Positions 33,072-44,817 of a stretch of DNA of 64,000 nucleotides are shown in pieces. The DNA lies in the NCBI GenBank assembly GCA_032717465.1, contig CM064713.1:12442872-12506871 (forward strand), given 5' to 3'. A model generated the notes under the pieces. The model saw nothing but the letters and a program-made list of their open reading frames with translations. It did no database searches and was not told the origin of the DNA. The stretch's first letter is position 1; each line of letters opens with the position of its first letter. The translations under genes were made by a program, and so were the position numbers. This DNA comes from Coenobita brevimanus. Lineage: Eukaryota > Arthropoda > Malacostraca > Decapoda > Coenobitidae.

Positions 33072-35285
33072 TTAGAACTGCTTCTGGCTGTGGTAATCAA
33101 AGAAGCAGGTAACGCAGAGGGGAACCTGGCACTTAGCACACTGCCAAGAGGTGCGTTTGTGCTCAGATGTGCGTCGGGTGGTATGTGCACACACCTGACA
33201 CCTGCGGATCGCAGCCTTCCTCTTGGTTGTGGCAGGCATTTCCACCAGTCTGTGCCGATCCATGTACGCCCTCTGCTCAAGTCTGTCGGGAAGTCTTACT
33301 GCATGGCGCCTTGAAGCTGCTGCTATCACCTTACCATATCTTTCAAGCAGCTGCTGAACACAAATCCTGGCGAACAACCTCAGGGAGAAGGACTTGGGTG
33401 GCTTGACCTTCATCTTGTACAGGATGAAGGCGTTCAGCATCGTCATGTCTATGAGATACACAAAAACTTTCCTGTACCACCTAGTATTCTTCCTGAGGCA
33501 GTCGATCTCTCCAATCACCATGTCGGACTTGTCCACCAGCCGCATGTTGATATTGTAGTCTAAGACAGCATCAGGTTTCCTCACAGATTCGCCTGTCCTA
33601 CGGTCGACCTTCCCACTGTCTTTCATTTCCCCCTTGTGTACGGTGGTGAGCATGTGCACGACCCTCTTGTCATGCCACCGTATTGCCAGCATCTTCTCAG
33701 ACTTGTGTAGGTACACGTCTCCTCGCTGCGAGGTTCCTGCCTCTGGGAATTTTGGGAAGTGGGCACGATTACTCTTGACAGTGCCGCAGGAGCCGATGCC
33801 GTGCTCTGAAAGGTATTTGGCAAGTTTCGGTGCTGTATAATAGTTGTCTGTATACAGCACATGATTCCCACCAAAATACCTTTCAAGGAGCACTTTCACT
33901 ACACAGCCTGAGAAGCCAAGGGGGTGTGTTTTATCAAGATCGACAGTGCTGGCTGAATAAATGAAGAAGTCAAGGATGTTCCCCGTCTTACAGTCGCACA
34001 GTGCAGAGAACTTGATTCCAAAGCGATGGCGTTTGCTTGGAATGTACTGCACAAACCTAAGACGTCCTCTGAACAAAACCAAGGATTCGTCAATGACAAC
34101 CTTCTGAAAGGGGTGGAAGAATGTCATAAACTTATCCTTCATTCTGCTCAGAATCTCCCGGATCTTCCAGAGTGGGCCGGTTTGGGAAGGTACATCGTTG
34201 TTGGCAAAGTGCAGGTTTCCCATGATGTTCAGGAAACGATCTCTGGCCATGTACTTACTGAAGGTGGGTGAGGGTAGTAAGGGGGCCATGGACCAGTATT
34301 CTTCCAACTCATGCTTCTATGAGTGTGGCATGAGAAGCATGAGGGCGAAGAACACATACAGCTCCTGCACTCCCAGCATGGACCACTGTTGCATCTTGGC
34401 TGCACCTGTACCACTTGCAGCACGTTGTGATTCATACCTGTTGGTCTCATCACATATGTGCTGCATGACTTCATCATCGAGGAAGGCCAAAAGGAAGTCA
34501 ACACACTCAGCATCCTCGTCATGACTGAAGGCAGGCTGTATCCCTGAGGAACTCTCATTGAAATCAAGATGTCCTGGGACAAAATCGGACCCTTCCGTCC
34601 ACGCAAAGGCGTCCAGGATTCCCTGTCGTGGCAGTGTAGGGTGGGTGAGGGTGGAGGGTGGCTGTGAGGCAGATTTATCTGGTTCAAGGTCACTTGCACT
34701 GACCCTGGGTTGCCGTACAGCACTAGCAGCCCTTACTCTACTGGCAACTCTACTTTTACGGGTCAGGGATTTACCTCTTCCTCTACAGCCTGCCTTCACT
34801 GTTGATGCTAGTGGTGATTCCGACGACGAAGACTTCGGAGAAAATTCAGCAGAAGAAGAGGAAGAAATGAGTGAAGTGGGGCTTGGGGAACGGGGAGGTG
34901 ATTCATCTCGGGACCCATGGCGGGCTGGGTCACGCGGGGCCATTGTTCCGGGGCTAACCCGCCGCCTTTTCATTCCCTTCCCAAATTCCTTCCCTTGCTG
35001 CACTAACGGCTCCTTTCCCTTGGAGCTAGAGATAACTTGGGACACTGAAGCACTCGTACTAGTAGTTTCTGGCACGATTTCCTCACCCGGCTCATCACAC
35101 GAATCCCCCGAAGGGTCATAGTCACTATCCATCATCATCATTGATAATTCGGATAGTTCACGTTCCACTGCAGAGTCACTTAGTCCTTTCCTGCTTCCCC
35201 CATGAGTTGTTCTGGGTGTAGAGGTCACGGGGCCCTTTGCAATGGGCGCAGAAGCGGCAGAAATGGCGGGGCGCGAGTGCGACAT
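33072..35285 (-). pseudogene. piggyBac transposase, near intact, one in-frame stop
   Basis: DDD-type transposase that would cut and paste DNA at TTAA. The minus strand encodes one continuous frame of about 737 codons broken only by a TAG at 34317-34319, between LLMPHS and KHELEEYWSMAPLL. The N-terminal 322 residues are acidic and Ser/Pro-rich (SDYDPSGDSCDEPGEE) and end in the conserved region before the catalytic core. Core motifs follow: VVIDESLVLFRGR (first Asp), HVLYTDNYYTAPKLAKYL (second Asp) and DYNINMRLVDKSD (third Asp region). The C-terminus has a cysteine-rich zinc-binding domain, CQVCAHTTRR... CAKCQVPLCVTCFFDYH. Length fits the family (~600-750 residues). Without the stop it would look functional, so the inactivation seems recent, unless the base is a sequencing error or a host-domesticated variant. 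Confidence 0.9.
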
Positions 35286-35380
35286 GCTTTGACCACAGAG
35301 GAGGACAAGGAACTAAATGGCGTGGGTTATCTGAGAAGGCAAGGGCTGACAGTGACAATGGGGCTGAAAGCTGCTAACTT

Positions 35381-36366
35381 ACATGCTAAGAAATTATTGG
35401 TAGGAAATCTCGGCAATACATAAAGAAATAGGTAGTTCCAAGTGAATGTAAATGTCACTTAGGCTTCTCCCTTCCTTTCTGATATATATTTTTATTACAG
35501 AAACAGATTACAAGGCATAATTCAAAGGGGAAATTACTGTGGGAATTTAGCGAATGAATGCATGTGAGGTGTTGTCAGGTGATAATTAGCCAATTCCTGG
35601 TGTATACCACTATCACTTACCTTATTCTTTTTTGGTATATATTATTTTGTATAAGTATAGGGCACAGAGCTTACTTCAATGGATGAAATCTGTGGAAAAA
35701 TCCGGGGGAGATTTGCTTAGCGCAGCACGGCAGGGCAGGCGATAGGAAAGGGTAAAGGAGGTTAGGTAGGGAGGGGTGAGAGGGTACTGGAGGGGAGTCA
35801 AGAACGGGGGAAAATGGGTAAATTGTCAACAATGGATGGGAGTACAGATGAGATTAGCAGTGCGGACTATTGGTGGATAGTAGTAATACATGCTAAAAAA
35901 TGATTAGTAGGAAATCTCGAAAATACAGAAAAAAGTAAGTAGTTCCAGGTGAATGTAAATGTCACTTTGGCTTCTCCCTTCCTTTCTTATATAAATTATT
36001 TTTACGAGAATAGATTATATGGCATATTTCAAAGGGGAAATTTCCGTGGGAAATTACCGAACGAGTGCACGTGAGGTGTTGTCAGGTGATAATTAGCCAA
36101 ATCAAGGTGTATAGCACTATCACTTACCTTATTTCTTTTTGGTATATATTATTTTGTATAAGAATAGGGCATAGGGATTATTTCAATGGATGAAATCAGT
36201 GGATAATTCCGGGGGAAATTTGCTTTAGTGCAGCACGGCCGGGGAGGCGAGAGGACAGGGTAATGGAGGAGAGATAGCGAGGGGAGTCAGGAACGCGGAA
36301 AAATGGCTAAATTGTCAACAATGGATGGGAGTACAGATGAGATTTGGAGTGCTGACTAGTGTTGGA
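35381..36366. repeat. Two-copy tandem duplication, ~500-bp unit
   Basis: Unit 1 (about 35381-35877) and unit 2 (about 35886-36366) share ACATGCTAA, GTAGTTCCA-GTGAATGTAA, AGGTGTTGTCAGGTGATAAT and CAACAATGGATGGGAGTACA at roughly 90% identity. Non-coding. It lies directly upstream of the piggyBac transposase and could be part of that element's 5' region. Confidence 0.8.
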
Positions 36367-36476
36367 CATTGGCACAAGCCACCACTTGAAAGCCCGGGAT
36401 AATTCAAAATAACACAGAATCACAAAAGTGACGCCCCGCAGTATGATCCATTGCGCCCGAGTGTCATTACACTATG

Positions 36477-36527
36477 AAGACACATGCCCCTATGATTACC
36501 ACACATTTTTTCCCCTTTTCCCTTGTA
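36477..36527 (-). repeat. Short family A LINE fragment
   Basis: Plus-strand ATGCCCCTATGATTACCACA and the following pyrimidine run up to CCTTGTA match the RT region of family A (compare 15523-15570). It stops exactly at a TA followed by the candidate mariner-type end. Confidence 0.65.
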
Positions 36528-36550
36528 CACTCGCCCAATAAGTGATGACT

Positions 36551-37511
36551 CGATTCCCAGTACCTTTCGCTCAGAAAGTGGTATCTGGCAACTGCCACAG
36601 CCTAGTTATATTTTGAAAAATGCACACCGAAAAAAGCAGTATTTAGGTAAACAGCTCCAAAAAGCAGTATATAAGAGTTTTTACCGTGTATATTTCGCAA
36701 TACAGAAGAGGAAACCATATAATGAAGTTGAGGCTTATCTGTACGAAAGAATGTGAAACGCACGCCCTATCGCTCCATGGTTTCCGAGTTAAAATGCGGA
36801 AAAACTTTCGTAATACTTTACATCCTAAATTAACAACACAGGTGGAAAAACATCCCATAAAACCCACAGATAATGGTAATGTTGAAATCACGAGTGCCAT
36901 CAAATCAGAAAAATAAACATCTAAACGCTTATTATTATCCACATTTAATTCTCTATGCGGGATTATAATTACGTGGGAAAACCAGTGAGCGCTAGCCGCT
37001 AGAGGATGGTCAACACGTTACTACAGCCTGTCGGTGCAAGCAGAGTATTGCTCTTTATTCAGCAAATATTCCAGGAAGACAGATATCCAGGCAGCTTAAC
37101 ATCAAGAAGACAGTGAAGGCAAAGATAAGCGATATAGAGAGGTAGAACATAGAAAATCTGCCAAATGGAGCCCCTCGTAGCACAAGACCAAGACAAATTA
37201 TGGAATGTGTCCAACAGCCCCTAACCATTTATATTGTTATCAAGCAAATTAATCTGCCGATATTCAGTGAAGTTAGTGAAACCAATGCAATTACTGGAGG
37301 ATAATTGGTCATTTTTATTCACAAATTCTAGCATGTAATAAATTGTGTAGGGCAGTTCCATGAAAGAACTAAAGAGGGACAGGGCGACAGTCAAAAGCAA
37401 GCGTGCGACAGTGAACTTAGAAAAAAAAAAAAAAAAAAGCAGGGGGGGAGGGGGAGGAACTCGTGACAAAGGCCAATGCATCCACTCCAGTCGGCTGCAT
37501 GATGATCATAG
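36551..37511. other. Non-coding interval without recognised gene
   Basis: AT-rich. The minus-strand frame 36643-36942 has no recognised motif. An A-run is at about 37420-37437, followed by GGGGGAGGGGG. Confidence 0.5.
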
Positions 37512-38577
37512 CAGTGTTGCCAGATCGTTCGGAGGTAATTTCAGGAGATTCTGACGGAAAATTTCAGGAGAAACTAGTATAAATTCGGAAGCTTCTCATT
37601 TTAATACATTACATATCGTACACTACTCACATTATGTTACAGTAATTGGCAGATCAAATAAAGAAGAAATTAATGAAATTAACCTTTCGCAACAATAAAT
37701 ATTTCAGTTCAACATTTTTTTAATAAAATTTTATGGCACTTGCAATAATGGGTAGATTAAATAATGAAGAAATTAATTAAATTAAAGAAAAAAATTATAA
37801 CAAAATAGTGCCATGAAAATTACCGTATCAGTCATAAAATCAAACAACTATCTTCAAACATGCAAAAATATACCAAAATTTTAATCTCATTTCACCATCA
37901 CCCCCCATGGGATCATCATCAGAACCATCAGCAGCTTTTCGGCCAATACATTGTTTTCTTATACATGGAACAAGTCATTCTTTTCCTTATTTCTTGTTTA
38001 CTTTAAAATTATGACAGCTATCAAATTACAAAGACCGTTTAATGTGAAACGTTCCAAAATGAGTTTGAGATGACACCCTATTTCTCAACTTTGTTTTCAT
38101 TTGGTTTATATAAGAAAGTACTCTTTCAGCTGTTGCACTCGAGTGAGGCAAACACAACTAATTTAGCATGAAGTCAGACAGGTATGGAAACATAGGCTCA
38201 ATGTCTCCTCTTTTTGCGTCACACACTTTTATCCAAAACGGAGTTGTGCTGAGATGCTGAGATCACAGCTCAGTGCATTACTGTTTCTGAGCAGCCTTCA
38301 TTCTGTGTCTATATTTTGTGCAGTCTGAGAGGTAACAAGGTAGGGAAATGAGGTCATTAATGGAGTACCATCAACAAGGGGAATTCTCTCTCTCTCTCTC
38401 TGACATTTAAGTTAGCATCTGTGAATTTTAACTACCATTCAGCAAAATTTCTGTAGATATTCTGGAGCACTGATCGAAATTTCGGGAGATAATGGCAAAA
38501 TCCATAAAAATTTCTGGATTTCTGGAGATTCATCAAAATTTCAGTAATCTACCGATGTTTCAGCTCTGGCATCACTG
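37512..38577 (-). mobile_element. hAT element remnant with dimerisation-domain fragment
   Basis: Terminal inverted repeats CAGTGTTGCCAGA (37512) and, reversed, CAGTGATGCCAGA (38577). The minus strand at about 38026-38240 reads FWIKVCDAKRGDIEPMFPYL, SDFMLN, a stop, then LCLPHSSATAERVLSYINQM and KTKLRNRVSS. This is the C-terminal hAT dimerisation signature (LPHSSAxAERVFS...KTKLRNRL). The catalytic part is gone. The eight bases on either side do not match, so the target duplication has decayed or one end is displaced. Confidence 0.65.
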
Positions 38578-38647
38578 ATATTGATGACTGACGTTAGGCC
38601 TGGCTGGCGTGCAGTGTCGCCAAAGAACTTAAAGAAATCTGCTAGAT

Positions 38648-40629
38648 TTTTTTTTTTTTTTTAATGCGAGGAAGGAACCAAAGGCCATGAGCCCGCAGTA
38701 ACAGTTCCCTCCAAGAGAAAAACAAAATATAATAGAGAGCCAAATTCAAGATCCGATCATTTTGAGATGCCTGGACACACTGCATTTGAAAGACTGGAGA
38801 TCATAGGCAGAAGGAAATACAGACAGAGGGAGACAGTTCCAGAGTTGACCTGTTGCATAAATGAAAGACTTGGAGTAACGGTTAACTCTTGCATTAGAGA
38901 GTTGGACAGAAAAGGGATGAGAGTTTGCTGCCAGATGGGTGCTATGCGCCCGCCGTAGAGGTGGAGGAATGCAAGCAGACAGTTCAGAGAAGCAGTGACC
39001 ATTAAAGTAGCGATAGAAAAGAGATAAAGATGCAACAGTGCGGTGAAGAGACAAAAGTTGAAGGGAGTCAGTAAGAGGAGGAGAGTTAATGAGACGAAAA
39101 GCCTTTGACTCCACCCTATTGAGAAGAGCTGCATGTGGGGAGCCTCCCCACACATGAGAGTTGTACTCCACACAGGGGCGGATAAAACCCCTGTATAGAG
39201 TCAACAATTGTGCAGGGGTAAAGAAAAAGTGGAGTCGGCTTAGCACACCCAATCTCTTGGAAGCAGATTTTACAAGAGATGTAATATGATCTTTCCAAGA
39301 TAAGTCCCGAGTAAAAGAAACCCCAAGCATGTTCAGGGATGATGCAGGACTAAGCTGAATATTATTAAACATTAATGGGTATACCTGTGGAAGATTTTGT
39401 CCGGTTGATAGGTGTAAGAACCGAGTCTTAGATGCATTAAAAACAACCATATTATTTTTACCCCAGTCAGAGATACGAGCCAAGTCAGACATTAGGTGTG
39501 CCATAGCCTCATCCCTTGTTTGTTGAAGTAACTGTTGAGATGGGCGTTGCGGGAACTGAATGGAAAGGTGAAGGGTGGAGTCATCAGCGTATGAGTGGAT
39601 AGGGTTAGATGTACAGCTTATATCATTGATGAATAAAAGGAAGAGTGTTAGTGATAGGACAGAGCACTGGAATCGTCTAAGGTGGAATTGGAGGAGAAAG
39701 TCTGTGCGAAGAGATCTGCTTTATCAGTAGAAGAAATAGCTAGAGAACCATCAGAGTAGCAAAGAGGAGGGAAGGATGATGAGGTAAAGTCGTTAGAATG
39801 GTTTTTGGCAAGGTGCCAGAAGGAGCGGGAAGAATTCGAGTTGGAGAGTTGAGAGCATTTAGTATGGATGAAATTATTTTTAGCAGAGTGAAGAACAGAC
39901 TTAGCACGATTCCAGGCAGAAACGTAAAGATGATGTAATTCAGGGGTGGTTTGGCTCCGGTACCTTTTGTAGGCCCTCTCCTTGTTGCGGACAGCATTAG
40001 AACAAGCATGATTAAACCAAGGCTTTCTTGTTTTAGTCAAAGGATATGAGAAAGGAATGTATGCTTCCATGCCCAAGAGAATAACCTCCGTAATGTGCAA
40101 GGCACACTCAGATGGCTCACGGCCATGGAAGCAATAATCATTCCAGGGAAAATCAAAGAAGTACTGCCTGAGGGCCTCCCAGTCCGCAGCTCCAAAATGC
40201 CACAGACAACGTTTCCCTGGAGGGTCCACAGGCCGTACCAGAGTGATAGGACAGGTTAAGGTGATAAGGTTGTGATCGGAGGAGCCCAACGGAGAGAAAA
40301 GATTAACAGAGTAAGCAGAAGGATTAGTTGTGAGGAAGGATTAGTTGGAGCTCTCTCCAAGGCGGTCAGGGATACGGGTAGGGTGCTGTACAAGCTGCTC
40401 TAGGTCATTAAGGATAGAAAAGATGTAGGCTTGTTCACCAGGTGGATCAGTGAAAGAAGAGGAGAGCCAAAGGTGGTGGTGAACATTGAAATCTCCTAGA
40501 ATGGAGATTTCAGAGAAAGGAGAAATGGATAGAATGTGTTCCATCGTAGAAGTAAGATAGTCGAAGAGTTTTTGATAGTCAGTAGAATTAGGGGATAAGT
40601 AAACAGCACAGATATATTTAGTCTCAATA
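38648..40629 (-). pseudogene. Jockey/CR1-group LINE with catalytic core deleted
   Basis: Minus-strand order: endonuclease region with SILGDFNVHHHLWLSSSF (40341-40544), an in-frame TAA, then PLGSSDHNLITLTCPITLV and the endonuclease-RT linker to SSNSTLDDSS (39648-40289). The sequence then jumps straight to SVLSLTLFLLFINDIS and IHSYADDSTLHLS, followed by the thumb and C-terminus (LTLYRGFIRPCVEYNSHVWG, LWNCLPLSVF; 38746-39504). RT blocks 1-4 are therefore deleted near 39655-39663. The 3' poly(A) is the T-run at 38648-38662. Similar sequence flanks both ends (AAATCTGCTAGAT near 38633 and AAATCTGCCAGAC near 40637), a probable target-site duplication. Incapable of retrotransposition. Confidence 0.85.
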
Positions 40630-40808
40630 GTGGTAAAAATCTGCCAGACTTAGAGAGATTAAAGGAAAAAAAAAAAAAAACGCTAGACAGGACTTCAAAA
40701 GAATGCCAGATATACAGAAAATATTTAAATTTTTGCCAGTTAGATAGCTTTTAAAATAGCTTTTAAAGTGACTAAATTTAACGGTAAAAATGCTACATTG
40801 GTAACACT

Positions 40809-42015
40809 GCTATGGTCGTACCATTCTAAAGTGGCGGTTTGGGTGGGGCACGAACCACTGTACAGTGGTGCCACGTTTTCCATACTCGCGATGCCTCTCT
40901 CTCTCCTGGGGGGATGTGCATCACCCTAGGGAATTTTGTTTCTTTTATGTCTTATAAACTTGTGTTTTCATTTCTTTATTTTGTTTTTTATTATATTATT
41001 GTTTTACATATGACGCCAGATTACCTCGGTGTTACGGAACCTTTTCATTCAATCATTCTCGCCCTCCTTCCTTCCCTCACTTCATCTTTCCCTCAGCTTG
41101 ACAATGCACTCAACACGGCCTCTTGCCTGCCTTCTCTCTCTCTCCCCCTCTCTCCTTGGGGAGATGTGCGTCACCCTTGGGAATTTTGTTTCTTTTATGA
41201 GTGACTTATAAACTTGTGCTTTCATTTCTTTATTTTGTTTGTATTATATCTAATTATGTTTAAAAATATTATTGTTTTACATATGGCGCCAGATGACCTC
41301 GTTGTTGTGGCGCCATGATTCACTCCCTCCTTTCTTCCCTCCCTTTCTTCATCCCTCACTCAGCTGCACTTAACACTGCCCCTGGTCTGCCTCCCCCCCC
41401 CCCTCTCTCTCTCTCTCTCGTCCGTGGTATTTTAGGATACATTTTGGTTATTTTCTTTTACGTTATAATATACATATTGTAAATTTGACTTTATTTCCAC
41501 ACCACCCAGGAGGTTAAAGTCTTGGCGCTTTTTTTTTTTAAGAGGTGTCCCCAAACAGGCCTATTCCTCTATCCCTCACAGATGACCAGGTCGGACTGGG
41601 TGTGTGTGAGTGTTGCCGCTCACGAGGGTTTAATGTATATATTTTTTTTTTACTAAGAAACTGGGATATTTTTGCTTATATTCCTGCACATTATCTTATA
41701 ATCATAATTGTGACATTATTACCAACCCCAGAAATACGGTAACAGCCAATAAAAGTGACTACTTTTTTTAAGCAACACTGTATAATAATTATGCCACGTT
41801 TCTGTATTGCCGTATAAATATTTTACGCATAATCAATTTACTGTTCTTTCGTATATTATAATACATACGTTACCAATCTATTATGTGTTTATCTTATTGT
41901 GATGCCTATTACATATAGCAGAGCCGTTCACATAGCGCGTATGGAACACGTGGCACCACTGTACAGAGGTTCGTGCCCCGCCTAAACCGCCACTTAAGAT
42001 TGGTACCACCATAGC
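40809..42015. mobile_element. 1.2 kb element with ~85-bp terminal inverted repeats
   Basis: The left end is GCTATGGTCGTACCATTCTA, then AAGTGGCGGTTTGGGTGGGG; the right end is the imperfect reverse complement (AAACCGCCACTTAAGATTGG then TACCACCATAGC). The arms stay similar through GGCACGAACC, CTGTACAGTGGTGCCACGT and CCATAC. The interior has a tandem pair of ~260-bp units sharing GGGAATTTTGTTTCTTTTAT and GATGTGCATCACCC-like blocks. No transposase and no clear target duplication. Confidence 0.7.
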
Positions 42016-42263
42016 ATGAATCGTGCCTAGTGGAAACGTGCCAAATGTCGCTTTTTCACTTATTATTGACCTAAAACAAATAAACGTTAAATTTAACTAA
42101 TACTTTCGCAAGATAAGTTTTCTTTTACTGTACATCATAAATAATGTTTGCATGGCAGGCAAAGACTATTTCCGTCTGCTAATTCCCAATCAAGTGAACG
42201 TTGCCAGACGCAGGGAGATCGTCCGAAACTTTAAGAAATAGTCATCACTTATTTGGGCGAGTG

Positions 42264-42574
42264 TACAGGGAAATATATTGCTTGGTATATGAAACTGAGT
42301 GCAACTTCTCTTCCATAATCATACATTTGAAATGGTTCTTAAACTGAAGTTAATGTTGTAATCAATGGTAAGGGAGAGATTCTCGGGCTCCCATCTCTAT
42401 CCGTAATGAGACCTGCATTAGGCTGGGTTTAATCATGCTCAGCTATGCTGGGATACGTCAGCTTATACCATAATGGTTTAATTAATAAACGCACTGTAAA
42501 AGGTCTTACAAATATAAAACGAGAAGAACGTATGGTGGATGAAAACATTATGATGTGCAGTGGAAACTAAACTA
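42264..42574. other. Non-coding interval without recognised gene
   Basis: Follows the candidate TA site. I see nothing beyond AT-rich unique sequence. Confidence 0.5.
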
Positions 42575-42905
42575 CCTATCTGTCTATTGCCAGACGCCTT
42601 AATCCCGTAAGGCGTGGCCACAAACAAAGCGCCCTATCACCTCAGCTTACACACCCCCTCTCTCCACTCCATCCTTCCATCTCATACTCGGCCTCCCCAT
42701 CCCTTTCCCCCTTCCCTACACCTCACTCACCTCCACTCTTCTCGTTAGTCTCTCGCTCTCAATCCTCTCCACATGGCCAAACCACCTCACTGTATTTCTC
42801 CTAACGCTTTCTGTCACACCCACATCCACACCACAACGTTCATTCACCTCCTCATTTGTCAGTCTGCCTCTCCATGTAACTCCACATGCTCCTCTCAAAT
42901 AGCTG
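42575..42905 (-). pseudogene. RTE-like LINE, family A, 3' fragment
   Basis: The GATA-related tail (CTATCTGTCTATTGCCAGAC on plus) leads into C-terminal coding sequence on the minus strand: YLRGACGVTWRGRLTNEEVN, RWFGHVERIESERLTRRVEV. 5' truncated at AATAGCTGAAA. Confidence 0.8.
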
Positions 42906-43590
42906 AAACTAGAAAAAATAAAACTAAGTGATTTTCTTGAATAAACTTGGAAAAATAAAGTATTTTCTTGAATGTTTCCACAGAATGTGAGGAAAACACA
43001 AAAAGGGTGGAGGAATAATAATGACTTTGTATAAAAAAGTACAAAACTGAAATAAAAAGAAACAGGAAGCAGTGACATTTACCTGTGAATTTTTTTTTTT
43101 TTTTTCCCACTTTAAAGTACCTGAGGCATATAAACCCTGTGGGTGGAAAAGATAAGGAAATATGTCAAAAATATGGGAAGAGGCAGAAATACCACGGGGG
43201 AAAAAAAAAAAAAAAAAGGAACCTGAGGCACTGACAGCGACAGTAGACGTCTGCAGTCGTGTGGGTTTTCTTGGAACAGCTGCTGGATGAAGGTGGAAAA
43301 TTAGATTTTGAATGGATGGATAAAAGAACCTAATTTTATTAAACAGTGATCAGAACTGTAGCGGGATCACAACATGGGAGAGAAATTATATAAAAAAAAG
43401 TGTCAGACAGCTTTGCTAACCATATAACATATGAGAGATTTCTAGAGGTGTCAATGGACAAAGAGAAACAAACAAAAGACATATGAGACCACAACTTACT
43501 ACTGATGGGTTTAGCAGGAAACAAGGAAAAGGAGGTGGAAATGCCACAGGGGGAAACTGTTTACTTTATAAAGGATAAGCAGTCTCTGAA
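42906..43590. other. Non-coding interval with homopolymer runs
   Basis: T-run near 43089-43105 and A-run near 43200-43217. No coding signal. Confidence 0.5.
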
Positions 43591-43594
43591 TGAT

Positions 43595-44256
43595 TATACT
43601 GTACTTGGGTAGTGTGATGGGTAAGGAGGGAAGTTTAGAGGATGAAGTACCTGAAAGCGTACACCAGGGAAGAAAGGTTGCTGGTTCTTTGAAAGCAGTG
43701 ATAAGAAACAGAGAAGTGAGCACAGAAGTAAAAACAGGTCACTGCATGACAGTATAAGGATACCAACTCTGAGATATGGAAGAAAAGCTTGGGCCTTGCT
43801 GGAAGGACACAAGTCAAGAGTGAGAGCAGCGGAAATGAGATATTTGAAAGAAGCATACATGTGGAGTTACAAGGAGAGAGACTGACAAATGAGGGAGTGA
43901 AAGTGGGTTGTGGGCGTGGATGAGATAGTGTTCAGAGAAATACACTGAGGTGGTTTAGCCATGTGGAAAGAATGGAGAGCGAGAGACTAATGAGGAGTGT
44001 GTGAATGAGATGGATGGGGGAAGAGGGAAGGGGAGGCCGAGGATGAAATGGAGAGACATATGAGAGAGGGGTGTGTGAGCTGGCTGGAAGGCAGTGAAAT
44101 GGCATGGAGAGAGGGAGTGGAGAGGTATATGAGATACGGGTGTGTGAGCTGGGTGGAGGGCAGTGAAATGGCAGGAGACAGGACGACAAGGAGGCGATTT
44201 GTTTGCAGCCACCCCTTACGGATTACGGCGTCTGGTTATAGATAGATGGACATTAG
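43595..44256 (+). pseudogene. RTE-like LINE, family A, degraded 3' part
   Basis: Plus-strand similarity starts at TACTTGGGTAGTGTGATGGG, continues through thumb and C-terminal regions with many indels and an internal ~75-bp duplication (around GAGAGGTATATGAGA and GGCAGTGAAATGGCA), and ends GGCGTCTGGTTATAGATAGA. Confidence 0.75.
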
Positions 44257-44815
44257 CTTACAGATACTGTATATTTTATCTATTCACTGCACAACACTGG
44301 TATCTGGACTGTAGTAAAATATGAGAAAGAACTGTTTTAAGGATAATAACTTATTGAAGCCTTAAACTTTTCAACATCAGAATGTTTTCATTTTAACTCT
44401 GGAAGCTACTGGTAATGTTTACCACTACTCCTTAATGCCTGTGTCTTGGTTGAGGTCACTGGTGTGAGTGTGTAGTATACTGCTGGATCACACTGGCATC
44501 TGCCAAGAGAAATGTCCAGAAAATTTCTCAAAGATATTGGTGTCAAACAACAACAGTAACTCTATATTAACATTTTTGCTGAGGTACTTAACAAATGATT
44601 TAATTATGTGTAATATTAACCATAAAACATTTTCTAGACGTGCAAACTACAATATGTCCTGAGATATGAAGACAATCTTGGTTAAATATCCTGGTTGGTT
44701 TTGCATCATTTTGGATTTTTAAAAAATGGAGCTTGGTTTTACTGAAGGTGGCTTTCAATCTGATCCATGAGCCTGGAAAACAAATTATATATTTTAATAG
44801 GCTACAGTTAAATTC
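44257..44815. other. Non-coding interval without recognised gene
   Basis: AT-rich; no motif, no repeats seen. Confidence 0.5.
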
Positions 44816-44817
44816 TC

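Larger units (their letters stand above)
36528..42263. mobile_element. Candidate mariner-type end pair (TA target) around 5.7 kb
   Basis: The left end is CACTCGCCCAATAAGTGATG at 36528, preceded by TA. The right end, read in reverse complement, is CACTCGCCCAAATAAGTGAT at 42263, followed by TA. The ends agree at 23 of 24 positions apart from one base indel. The interior holds a hAT remnant, a LINE with its own duplication, and another inverted-repeat element, so it may be one old TA-inserted element bloated by later insertions. Two independent solo copies in opposite orientation would look the same. Confidence 0.45.
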
